Shown piece after piece: positions 1-4,906 of a stretch of 5,454 nt of DNA (positions are counted from its first letter, which is position 1; the number at the start of each line of letters is the position of its first letter). The DNA is from Mycobacterium sp. (GTDB taxonomy: Bacteria; Actinomycetota; Actinomycetes; Mycobacteriales; Mycobacteriaceae). Made by a program: the position numbers and the translations under genes. Location: assembly GCA_018500005.2 (NCBI GenBank), contig JAHBAP020000415.1:1-5454 (forward strand), in the 5' to 3' direction. Below the pieces are notes generated by a model, which saw nothing but the letters and a program-made list of their open reading frames with translations, was not told the origin of the DNA and did not search any database.

Positions 1-427
1 GATGATGGGGCCGGGGATGAACGGCGGACCCATGGCTGGTCCGCAAGGAGCGTGGCCCAACAGCCCCGGTATGGGGATGGGCATGATGCGCCTGACCATC
101 AACCCGACCTCGGTGCCCGCCGGACAGGTCTCTCTTCGCGTCGCCAACAGCGGCATGCTCGCCCACGAGGTCATGGTCATGCCCCTGGGCTCGGGACAGA
201 ACCCCGGCCAGCGACCCATCGGCAACAACTGGGAAGTCGACGAAACCGGCAGCCTCGGTGAAGCCGCCCAAACCTGCGGTGCCGGCGAGGGCGACGGGAT
301 CGCCCCGGGAACCATGGGCTGGACCACCCTCACTCTCACCCCGGGACGCTACGAACTGTTCTGCAACATCGCCGGGCACTACGGCTCCGGCATGTACACC
401 GAGCTCGACGTCACACCAGCGACGTAA
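1..427 (+). CDS. Cupredoxin (blue copper) domain protein, 5' end missing
   Basis: Partial gene open to the left edge (frame starts at base 2), with 141 codons visible and stop TAA at 425-427. The first 29 visible residues are rich in Met, Gly and Pro (for example GMGMGMM). A compact beta-type domain follows, with a type-1 copper ligand set: His55 in LAHEVMVM, then Cys121, His126 and Met131 in FCNIAGHYGSGM. The C-x4-H-x4-M spacing is classic for plastocyanin- or sulfocyanin-like proteins. A single type-1 site suggests electron transfer or copper binding outside the membrane. No signal peptide is visible, so a signal or anchor probably lies upstream, and the Met at the window edge is probably not the true start. 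It converges on the cupin gene with a gap of only 16 bases. Seen: motifs and Met-rich segment. Inferred: export and a role in copper handling. The domain call is firm; the partner is unknown. Confidence 0.88.
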   Translation, partial: MMGPGMNGGPMAGPQGAWPNSPGMGMGMMRLTINPTSVPAGQVSLRVANSGMLAHEVMVMPLGSGQNPGQRPIGNNWEVDETGSLGEAAQTCGAGEGDGIAPGTMGWTTLTLTPGRYELFCNIAGHYGSGMYTELDVTPAT

Positions 428-443
428 AGCGGTAATTCATCGA

Positions 444-812
444 CTACCGCCGTTTATCGCGGTCGTCAGCGCTGTCCAATGCTTCGGGTTTGACCACGCT
501 CAGCAGGATGGCCGAGTCTTCGAGGGCGTCGAGTCGGTGCCGTGATGGGGGCAATTCGAGCAGATCGCCGGTCATCCCGTCCCAGTGGGCATCGTCGGTG
601 CTCAGTCGCACTCGCCCATGGATCACGTAGATGGTCGCTTCGCCCTCGCTGTCGTGTTCGGCCAGCGAACGCCCCTGCATGAGGGCGATGAGGGTGTGCC
701 GCAGGACATGTTCGTGTCCCCCGTACACGGTTTCAGCACTGCGACCGCTCGAGGCGGTCGCAGCGTGAGCGAGAAGATGTCGCGCCGTCGCGATCAGCGA
801 ATGTTTCTTCAT
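444..812 (-). CDS. Small cupin-domain protein
   Basis: 122 residues, ATG at 812, stop TAG. A purine-rich ribosome site (AGGAGA, from 817-822) sits 4-5 bases upstream. Residues 1-30 are helical and polar; a single small beta-barrel domain follows (about 38-108). Cupin motif 1 is degenerate: AEHDSEGEATIYVIHGRVRL (51-70) keeps His53, Glu58 and the Gly66 turn but not the usual H-x-H pair. Motif 2 is GDLLELPPSRH (82-92), with His92 as the expected metal ligand. The family includes metal-binding, sugar-sensing and enzymatic members, so the activity cannot be told. There is no signal peptide, so it is probably cytoplasmic. It is the last gene of the two-gene minus-strand unit, 61 bases downstream of the Met-rich membrane protein, and thus probably shares the copper-type promoter at 1389-1448. 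Family call good, function unknown. Confidence 0.82.
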   Translation of the reverse strand: MKKHSLIATARHLLAHAATASSGRSAETVYGGHEHVLRHTLIALMQGRSLAEHDSEGEATIYVIHGRVRLSTDDAHWDGMTGDLLELPPSRHRLDALEDSAILLSVVKPEALDSADDRDKRR

Positions 813-873
813 CGGCTCTCCTCGGCGTCACGCCTCTGGGCCACACCCATCGGCGCCGCGGCGAATGAACGCC

Positions 874-1266
874 TTAGCGTTGTCCGGCCGGTGGTTGCAT
901 CGGGGTTGGTGAGCTCGGAGTCGGGCCTCTCATACCGCCCGGTCCCATGCCCCCGGGCATCATCCCGGGCATCATGCCGCCTTGTCCCATGCCGCCAGGC
1001 TGCATCTGCATCATCGGGCAGCCGCCGCCCATCGGGCCGCCGGGTTGCATCTGGCCGCTCTGCGCGCCTCGGTGCCACCCGTAGCCGTCTGCGGTCCTGC
1101 CTGCCAAGAACCCGGAGACAAAGACCGCCCCGACGATGAACAGGATGCCGGCCACGATGCCCACCCAGGCCAGGACCTGGTAGAGCCGTGTGTTTCGATG
1201 GGCGACCTCAGTCGCCGGAGCCGGCGCGAGGCTCGTGTCAGTGATGGCCTCTGTTGAATCGGTCAT
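874..1266 (-). CDS. Met-rich single-pass membrane protein, putative copper-binding
   Basis: 130 residues from ATG at 1266, stop TAA. I chose this start because AGGGAGG (complement of 1277-1283) lies 10 bases upstream. An in-frame GTG at 1299 would add 11 residues but has no such site. Order: polar N-terminus (1-27), one hydrophobic helix (about 28-54, VLAWVGIVAGILFIVGAVFV core), then a low-complexity tail (about 60-130) with 13 Met, one Cys (Cys83) and many Gly and Pro, in units such as MQPGGM and MMPGMMPGGM. The short basic stretch before the helix (HRNTR) suggests the N-terminus is inside and the tail outside. Met-rich tails of this kind bind Cu(I) in known copper-resistance proteins; that role is inferred here. 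I recognise no named family. It is the first gene after the 210-base regulatory gap and is followed by the cupin gene. Confidence 0.83.
   Translation of the reverse strand: MTDSTEAITDTSLAPAPATEVAHRNTRLYQVLAWVGIVAGILFIVGAVFVSGFLAGRTADGYGWHRGAQSGQMQPGGPMGGGCPMMQMQPGGMGQGGMMPGMMPGGMGPGGMRGPTPSSPTPMQPPAGQR
931..1050 (-). repeat. Met/Gly/Pro-rich low-complexity coding tract (membrane-protein tail)
   Basis: Codes residues 73-112 of the membrane protein, with 12 Met in 40 residues. It contains a short tandem DNA repeat, GGGCATCATnCC at 955-966 and 967-978, encoding repeated GMMPG units. The tract probably grows and shrinks by slippage. Confidence 0.75.
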
Positions 1267-1327
1267 GGTGGTGATTCCTCCCTGTTGAACTTCGGTCACG
1301 TCGTCCGATGCGGATGCTGGTGGGAGT

Positions 1328-1347
1328 CAGTTGGACTGTCCCAACTG
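1328..1347. repeat. Perfect 7-bp inverted repeat in the leader of the Met-rich membrane gene
   Basis: CAGTTGG (1328-1334) and CCAACTG (1341-1347) are separated by 6 bases. If transcription starts near 1382 the repeat would be part of a leader of about 116 bases and could fold as an RNA hairpin. It could equally be a protein operator. On the plus strand a T-rich run (TTTTCTT) follows it, but no plus-strand gene leads into it, so a terminator role is unlikely. Confidence 0.5.
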
Positions 1348-1388
1348 TTTTCTTCACCTAGACCAACCTGTTTGGCGGACTTCCTTCC

Positions 1389-1395
1389 ACTGTGC
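1389..1395 (-). promoter_or_regulatory. Candidate -10 element, promoter of the Met-rich protein/cupin unit
   Basis: Reads GCACAGT on the minus strand. CACAGT keeps the A2 and T6 positions of the actinobacterial TANNNT pattern. The same seven bases occur at 4814-4820, exactly 3425 bases away, which is the same offset as the 36-bp repeat, while most of the bases between are not conserved. Predicted start near 1382, with a leader of about 116 bases. Not proven. Confidence 0.45.
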
Positions 1396-1409
1396 GCCGT
1401 TGGGCCGGG

Positions 1410-1445
1410 GGGTTTGGTGTTGGTTATGTGAAGATTCGCTCAAGA
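1410..1445. repeat. 36-bp direct repeat, copy A
   Basis: Matches 4835-4870 in 34 of 36 positions, differing only at 1415 (T/C) and 1426 (A/G). Same orientation as copy B, and both lie upstream of a minus-strand gene, so a shared promoter part is more likely than a mobile element. Confidence 0.9.
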
Positions 1446-1448
1446 ACC
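1429..1448 (-). promoter_or_regulatory. Putative CopR-type response-regulator operator, site A
   Basis: On the plus strand TGAAGATTC, GC spacer, TCAAGAACC: two half-sites in direct order with 11-bp period, as OmpR/PhoB-family regulators bind. From memory, the CopR box of Corynebacterium glutamicum is TGAAGATTT-nn-TGAAGATTT. The first half matches it at 8 of 9 bases; the second keeps T-AAGA. The centre lies about 57 bases upstream of the predicted start near 1382, a usual activator position. Confidence 0.62.
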
Positions 1449-1476
1449 GATCCGGTCGAGCGCAGCTTCCCCAGCC

Positions 1477-2271
1477 TTAGCGCAGTGCTTGAAGAAGGTA
1501 AAGGAGGGCAGTCGCGATGGCGAGGACGCCTAAGCCGGCTCGCAGTGCCTTGTCGGGCAGGTGTGGTTGCAGCCGCGCTCCGAGGTAGCCACCGATCAGT
1601 CCGCCCGCGCCGGCGGCGAGTCCGATGGTCCACATTGGACCGATCTGGTGTCCGGGGGTGGCGATGGCCAGCATGAGGTAGGTGATCGCTCCGACGGCTG
1701 AGGTCACGAAGGTACTGACCAGGGTGGCTGGTGCCACTGTGGCGATGGGCATGCCGCGGCCGACGAGGATCGGGCTCAGCAGTGATCCGCCACCGATGCC
1801 GTAGATGCCACCGATCACCCCGACGCCCGCCGCCAGTGCGATGGTGGTTGATCTTCGCGGTGAACCGGTGGGCGGTGCAGGGACGGCGGTCACCCGATTG
1901 CGGGGAAAGCACAGCCAAATCCCAAGAGGAAGAAGGACTCCCGCGACAAGGAGCCGGAAGACCTGTGGTCCGGGGATCAGGAATACCCGGATGAACGCGC
2001 CGATCACGACACCGGGAAGTGTGCCGATCAGCAGCATCAGCGTCAGCGGGCTCTGTAGCGGTGCCCGGGTGCGGTAACGGGCCAGTGCGCCGGGGATCGC
2101 CACGATATTGAACAGCAGGTTTGTCGGAGTGACCGCAGGGCTGGGCACGTCGAGAACGGTGAGCTGAATCGGCAGCAGAAACACCGCACCTGACACACCA
2201 ACGGGAACCGTCAGGACTGCCACACCCCACCCCGCCACAAAACTCAACAGCACCAGTTCGAGGGCGTTCAC
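1477..2271 (-). CDS. TSUP-family (TauE/SafE-like) membrane permease
   Basis: 264 residues from GTG at 2271, stop TAA; the family usually has 240-300. About eight hydrophobic segments lie in two related halves. The first half holds GVSGAVFLLPIQ (25-36). A polar loop (about 122-141, CFPRNRVTAVPAPPTGSPRR) joins it to the second half, which has the family signature GGIYGIGGGSLLSPILV (154-170) and GGLIGGYLGARL (223-234). TSUP proteins move sulfite, sulfoacetate or other small anions or sulfur compounds; the substrate here is unknown. The start is unsure: an in-frame TTG at 2316 would add 15 polar residues and lie 6 bases after the preceding stop. I prefer the GTG because NALELVLLSFVAGWG looks like the normal family N-terminus. 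Neither start has a strong ribosome site. It is the last gene of the oxidase cluster. Confidence 0.85.
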   Translation of the reverse strand: MNALELVLLSFVAGWGVAVLTVPVGVSGAVFLLPIQLTVLDVPSPAVTPTNLLFNIVAIPGALARYRTRAPLQSPLTLMLLIGTLPGVVIGAFIRVFLIPGPQVFRLLVAGVLLPLGIWLCFPRNRVTAVPAPPTGSPRRSTTIALAAGVGVIGGIYGIGGGSLLSPILVGRGMPIATVAPATLVSTFVTSAVGAITYLMLAIATPGHQIGPMWTIGLAAGAGGLIGGYLGARLQPHLPDKALRAGLGVLAIATALLYLLQALR

Positions 2272-2322
2272 CCACGCACTATCTCTGTCAGAGGCGTTAT
2301 GCGGCCATGGTTTCAATCATGA

Positions 2323-2829
2323 TCATCGGCGAATCGCTGTTGCGCTGCCTGATTCCATGCTGCGCCGGGCTCGCCAGATCGACGTGCCGACCAGGTAGGT
2401 TCGGATCACGGGTTCGAGGTCGATCCGCAGAAAGCAGATGCGGGATTCGCCTCGGCGGTGCAGCTCCTGGTAGCTGTTGATGATCTGCCGGCCCAGCAGG
2501 AATCCCGAGAAGACCTCGCGGGCTTCGGCATTGGTCCAGTCGAGGATCGTGGCTCTGCCGTGCAGTTGCAGGGTTGCGGGCGGGACCGGCCATAGCAGCC
2601 GCCGCGGGATCGGAATCACCAGGGAGACATCGGCATTGACAGCGATGTTCCGGGTCTTCTGCAGGTGCCGTCGGGTCATGACATACATGACTGCCCCTGA
2701 CCGGGTCAGGCCGTAGGTCACCCCCGCGGAGGCGGGATGGCCTGCCGTGTCGCTGGTCGAGAGCACCGCGAAGTGCTGGCGTCGCATGGCGCGCAACACG
2801 GTGGGATAAGCGAGGATCCGCTCACTCAC
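2323..2829 (-). CDS. Pyridoxamine 5'-phosphate oxidase-like split-barrel flavin protein
   Basis: 168 residues from GTG at 2829, stop TGA at 2323-2325. The frame stays open upstream to 2988, but that part overlaps the SHOCT gene and codes Ser/Pro-rich sequence with no domain, so I start just after the SHOCT stop (19-base gap). Fold markers are the first strand pair HFAVLSTSDTAGHPASAGVTYG (two parts, 19-40), then MYVMTRRHLQKTRNIAVN (48-65) with basic residues typical of FMN-phosphate contacts, VSLVI (68-72), and a C-terminal RICFLRIDLEPVIRTYL (130-146). The family binds FMN or F420 and includes oxidases, reductases and heme-binding members; the substrate cannot be told. There is no signal peptide, so it is cytoplasmic. 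It is co-directional with the oxidase and the permease, hinting at a redox job under copper stress (inference). Confidence 0.8.
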   Translation of the reverse strand: MSERILAYPTVLRAMRRQHFAVLSTSDTAGHPASAGVTYGLTRSGAVMYVMTRRHLQKTRNIAVNADVSLVIPIPRRLLWPVPPATLQLHGRATILDWTNAEAREVFSGFLLGRQIINSYQELHRRGESRICFLRIDLEPVIRTYLVGTSIWRARRSMESGSATAIRR

Positions 2830-2848
2830 AGCCAGGTCCGCCCGATGC

Positions 2849-3124
2849 TTACTGGTGCGCGGTTGCCCGCAGGACCTCGAGGCGGTGGCGGTACTCAGTC
2901 TCGTCGAGTTCGCCGCGTGCGAAGCGGCCGGCGAGGAGCTGCTCGGGGGACTCGTAGTCGCTGTAGGGCTGGGGTTGGGCGATGGCACGGCTTTGGTTGG
3001 CGCCGGTACTGAAGCGGATCAAGGCGATGATCCCGACGATGATCAGTGCCCAGAACAACACCATTCCGATAACCATGCCTGTGTATCCCCATCCGCTCAT
3101 GTCGTGGTCGGACCAGAACATCAT
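2849..3124 (-). CDS. Small SHOCT-domain membrane protein
   Basis: 91 residues. ATG ATG at 3124/3121, with AAAGGAGA (complement of 3131-3138) 7 bases before the first; stop TAA at 2849. The frame is open further upstream, but that stretch overlaps the oxidase gene and has no such site. Order: short N-terminus with Trp, His and Met (MMFWSDHDMSGWGY); one membrane helix (about 15-37, MVIGMVLFWALIIVGIIALI); Gln/Pro linker (44-56); SHOCT domain (about 59-86, ESPEQLLAGRFARGELDE followed by TEYRHRLEVLR). SHOCT domains are short helical oligomerisation modules often found at the C-terminus of small membrane proteins; their exact role is unknown. It lies 47 bases after the oxidase stop and 19 before the flavin protein, so it is very likely in the same operon. 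Confidence 0.85.
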   Translation of the reverse strand: MMFWSDHDMSGWGYTGMVIGMVLFWALIIVGIIALIRFSTGANQSRAIAQPQPYSDYESPEQLLAGRFARGELDETEYRHRLEVLRATAHQ

Positions 3125-3171
3125 GGGATTTCTCCTTTCTCTGAACTTTCCAATGCGGGGTCTGAGTGGCG

Positions 3172-4782
3172 TCAGCCGGTGGTGTAGTTGAGGGTGGTCA
3201 TCATCCCGGCGCCCATGTGATATCCGTTGTGGCAGTGCAGCATCCAGATACCGGGGTTGTCGGCGACGAGCCTGACGGCGACGGTCTGCATGGGTTTGAC
3301 GATGACGGTGTCTTTGCGCGGCCCTGGGGTGCCGTCGGCTTTGATCACCTGGAAGGTGTGGCCGTGCAGATGCATGGGATGCCACATCATGGTGTTGTTG
3401 GCGAAAGCCAGGGTGGCGTGCTGGCCCTCGTGAATGGTCAGCGGGATCGTCTGGTCATAAGGCCGGCCGTTGATCGCCCAGTCGTAGCGCGCCATCGTGC
3501 CGCTCAACCGCGCCTGAAGGTCGAGGTCGCTGGTGGTGGGTAGCTGCACCTGCGGTGTGGCGGTGAAGGTGTCGACGGTGCCGACGAGCCGGGTCAACTC
3601 CGGTGGGCGGAAGGCGGCATCGGGTGCGCTTCCCGTCGCGGTGGACAGCAGGGCGCGGGCGACGGCGTTCTTACCTTCGGCCGAGACGACTAAGGGGAAG
3701 ACTCCGTCGCCGGCGGTGACGATGACGTCGTAGCGCTCCCCCATACCCAGCAGAAGTGCGTCGACCTCGGTGGGCACGACGGGGAATCCGTCGGTGTGAG
3801 TGACCGTCATGCGGTGCCCAGCCAACGCGACCCGGAAGGCCGTGTCGGCGCCGGCGTTGATGATGCGGATGCGGATGCGCTGCCCGGGCTTGGCGGTGAA
3901 TGTGGTTGCCGCGGAGGGGATGCGGCCATTGACGAGGTAGTAGGGGTAACTGACGTCTCCCCCGTCGCCGCCGAGCAGGTTGCTGGCCGTCGCACCGCCC
4001 ACGCCGGGCATGCCGGGCATCTGGCCCATTCCGCCCATCCCGGGCATGTGGCCCATGTCGCCCATGCCGCCCATGCCCGGCATCTGGCCCATTCCGGGCA
4101 TTCCAGGCATCCCGGTCCCGGGGCTCTGACCGGTTGCGCCGGCCATCGCCCGTAGTCCCTCGAAGATCTGATCGGGGCTGCTGCCCACGCCGGAGGTCCA
4201 GTCGTCGAGCATGACGATCCACTCGGCGTCGTAGCGGCCGGGCTCGGCCGGGTCGTCGATGATGATCGGGAGGTAGAGGCCGTAGTCGGTGTCCAGGCCG
4301 GTGTGCGGGTGGGCCCAGTAGGTGCCCGGGTAGGGCGAACTGAACCGATAGGTGAAGCTTGCCCCCGGATCGACATCCGGGGTGGCCGGCGCGGCGCCGT
4401 CCATGTCATTGCGCACCGCCAGCCCGTGCCAGTGCATCGACGTTGAGTGGTCCAGGCCGTTGTCCACGGTGACGGCGATCTCGTCGCCCATATTGGCCCG
4501 GATCAGCGGGCCGGGCAGCTGATTGTTGTAGGCCAGGGTGCGGGCCCTGGTCCCGCCGAGGTCGATATCCGCCGACCCGGGTGCCAGTCGGGCGGTGACC
4601 GTCTTTCCGGTGTGCGGGCGGGCGGCTTCGGCCGCGGTAATCGCATCGGCCATGCTCCCACCCTTGGGGGCCGTGGCGGTGGTGGAGCGGCTGCAGGCGA
4701 CCAGCGCCGCGCCACCGAGCACGCTGGCAGCCAGGAAGCCGCGCCGGCTCAGCGGCGTGGCGGCACGGACCTGTCGGGTCAT
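3172..4782 (-). CDS. mmcO: Multicopper oxidase, Tat-exported lipoprotein (MmcO/CopO-like)
   Basis: 536 residues from ATG at 4782, stop TGA. GAGGGG (4789-4794) lies 6 bases before this ATG; the ATG at 4788 would touch it. The N-terminus has a twin-arginine motif (SRRGFL, 12-17), a hydrophobic stretch and a lipobox LVAC with Cys30, so it is probably folded inside, exported by Tat and lipid-anchored. All four copper-binding segments are present: HWHG (His117, His119), HPH (His158, His160), HPMHLHGH (His468, 471, 473) and HCHNGYHMGAGM (His516, Cys517, His518, His522, axial Met527). It therefore has a full type-1 site plus the trinuclear cluster. A Met-rich insert (225-258) interrupts the middle domain, as in CueO-type cuprous oxidases. 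Members oxidise Cu(I) to Cu(II) with oxygen and protect the envelope. It is first in the minus-strand operon, divergent from the response regulator, with a putative CopR-type operator upstream. The symbol is given by resemblance. Confidence 0.95.
   Translation of the reverse strand: MTRQVRAATPLSRRGFLAASVLGGAALVACSRSTTATAPKGGSMADAITAAEAARPHTGKTVTARLAPGSADIDLGGTRARTLAYNNQLPGPLIRANMGDEIAVTVDNGLDHSTSMHWHGLAVRNDMDGAAPATPDVDPGASFTYRFSSPYPGTYWAHPHTGLDTDYGLYLPIIIDDPAEPGRYDAEWIVMLDDWTSGVGSSPDQIFEGLRAMAGATGQSPGTGMPGMPGMGQMPGMGGMGDMGHMPGMGGMGQMPGMPGVGGATASNLLGGDGGDVSYPYYLVNGRIPSAATTFTAKPGQRIRIRIINAGADTAFRVALAGHRMTVTHTDGFPVVPTEVDALLLGMGERYDVIVTAGDGVFPLVVSAEGKNAVARALLSTATGSAPDAAFRPPELTRLVGTVDTFTATPQVQLPTTSDLDLQARLSGTMARYDWAINGRPYDQTIPLTIHEGQHATLAFANNTMMWHPMHLHGHTFQVIKADGTPGPRKDTVIVKPMQTVAVRLVADNPGIWMLHCHNGYHMGAGMMTTLNYTTG
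4009..4110 (-). repeat. Met-every-third-residue repeat inside the multicopper oxidase
   Basis: Codes residues 225-258 of the oxidase. Met occurs at all twelve positions 225, 228, and so on to 258, with only Gly, Pro, Gln, Asp and His between. In DNA this is a roughly 9-base periodic tract, in frame. Such Met-rich inserts in CueO-type enzymes bind extra Cu(I) near the type-1 site; that function is inferred here. Confidence 0.85.
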
Positions 4783-4813
4783 ACCCATCCCCTCGTCGTG
4801 GAGTTCTTCCTCA

Positions 4814-4820
4814 ACTGTGC
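4814..4820 (-). promoter_or_regulatory. Candidate -10 element, multicopper oxidase promoter
   Basis: GCACAGT on the minus strand, identical to 1389-1395 and at the same distance (33 bases between) from the operator. Predicted start near 4807, giving a leader of about 24 bases that contains the GAGGGG ribosome site. Positions are from sequence comparison only. Confidence 0.48.
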
Positions 4821-4834
4821 TCCACACCCACCAC

Positions 4835-4870
4835 GGGTTCGGTGTTGGTTGTGTGAAGATTCGCTCAAGA
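4835..4870. repeat. 36-bp direct repeat, copy B
   Basis: Second copy of the repeat at 1410-1445, with 34 of 36 bases the same. The part outside the operator, CACAACCAACACCGAACC on the minus strand (one variable base in each half), spans the expected -35 region. Conservation therefore covers both the operator and the polymerase contact zone. Confidence 0.9.
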
Positions 4871-4873
4871 CGC
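4854..4873. promoter_or_regulatory. Putative CopR-type response-regulator operator, site B
   Basis: TGAAGATTC-GC-TCAAGACGC on the plus strand, the same tandem arrangement with 11-bp period as site A. It lies between the divergent oxidase and regulator genes, 33 bases before the regulator ATG and about 57 bases (centre) before the predicted oxidase start. The neighbouring OmpR-type regulator is the obvious candidate to bind it. Confidence 0.65.
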
Positions 4874-4894
4874 GGAAGCGCCACTGCGGCACGG

Positions 4895-4900
4895 CACGAT
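4895..4900 (+). promoter_or_regulatory. Weak candidate -10 for a leaderless response-regulator transcript
   Basis: CACGAT keeps A2 and T6 of TANNNT and ends 6 bases before the ATG at 4907, so transcription could start at the ATG itself. This would fit the poor ribosome site (AAGG only 1 base from the ATG). Leaderless messages are common in mycobacteria. A single weak hexamer, so low confidence. Confidence 0.25.
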
Positions 4901-4906
4901 GAAGGC

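Larger units (their letters stand above)
1267..1476. other. Regulatory intergenic region (210 bases) ahead of the Met-rich membrane protein gene
   Basis: No credible gene here. From the gene outward on the minus strand it holds a ribosome binding site (1277-1283), a perfect 7-bp inverted repeat (1328-1347), a smaller CCAA/TTGG inverted repeat (1363-1375), a candidate -10 element (1389-1395) and one copy of the 36-bp repeat with a tandem operator (1429-1448). The TSUP permease stop lies 28 bases beyond the operator, with no clear terminator between them. Read-through from the upstream operon is therefore possible. Confidence 0.7.
4783..4906. other. Divergent promoter region between oxidase and response regulator
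   Basis: 124 bases without a gene. Holds the oxidase ribosome site (4789-4794), a candidate -10 for the oxidase (4814-4820), copy B of the 36-bp repeat with the operator (4854-4873), and a weak candidate -10 for the regulator (4895-4900). One operator could serve both directions, giving autoregulation of the regulator gene. Confidence 0.7.

Noticed and set aside
446..463. ACCGC/GCGGT inverted repeat at the convergent gene ends as a terminator
   Set aside because: Only 5 bp of stem with an 8-base loop and no T-run; it also lies within the cupin coding end. Too weak to annotate.
1424..2275. Long open frame (about 283 codons) on the minus strand overlapping the permease
   Set aside because: Translation is Arg/Pro/His-rich with no domain or membrane segment; the overlapping frame gives a convincing TSUP protein.
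2830..2988. Extended N-terminus of the flavin protein
   Set aside because: Ser/Pro-rich sequence overlapping the SHOCT gene in another frame; GTG at 2829 gives a normal family start.
3125..3385. Extended N-terminus of the SHOCT protein
   Set aside because: Overlaps the oxidase 3' end and codes Arg/His-rich low-complexity sequence; the AGGAG-preceded ATG at 3124 is clear.
4009..4110. CRISPR-like or satellite repeat
   Set aside because: The periodicity is about 9 bases, in frame and coding; there are no spacers.
3796..4155. Plus-strand open frame with His/Ala/Gly repeats opposite the oxidase
   Set aside because: It is the antisense of the Met-rich repeat; the periodic His comes from complementing the Met-rich codons, with no start signal.
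1410..4870. The 36-bp repeats as ends of a mobile element
   Set aside because: They are direct, not inverted, sit at equivalent promoter positions, and enclose no transposase or integrase.
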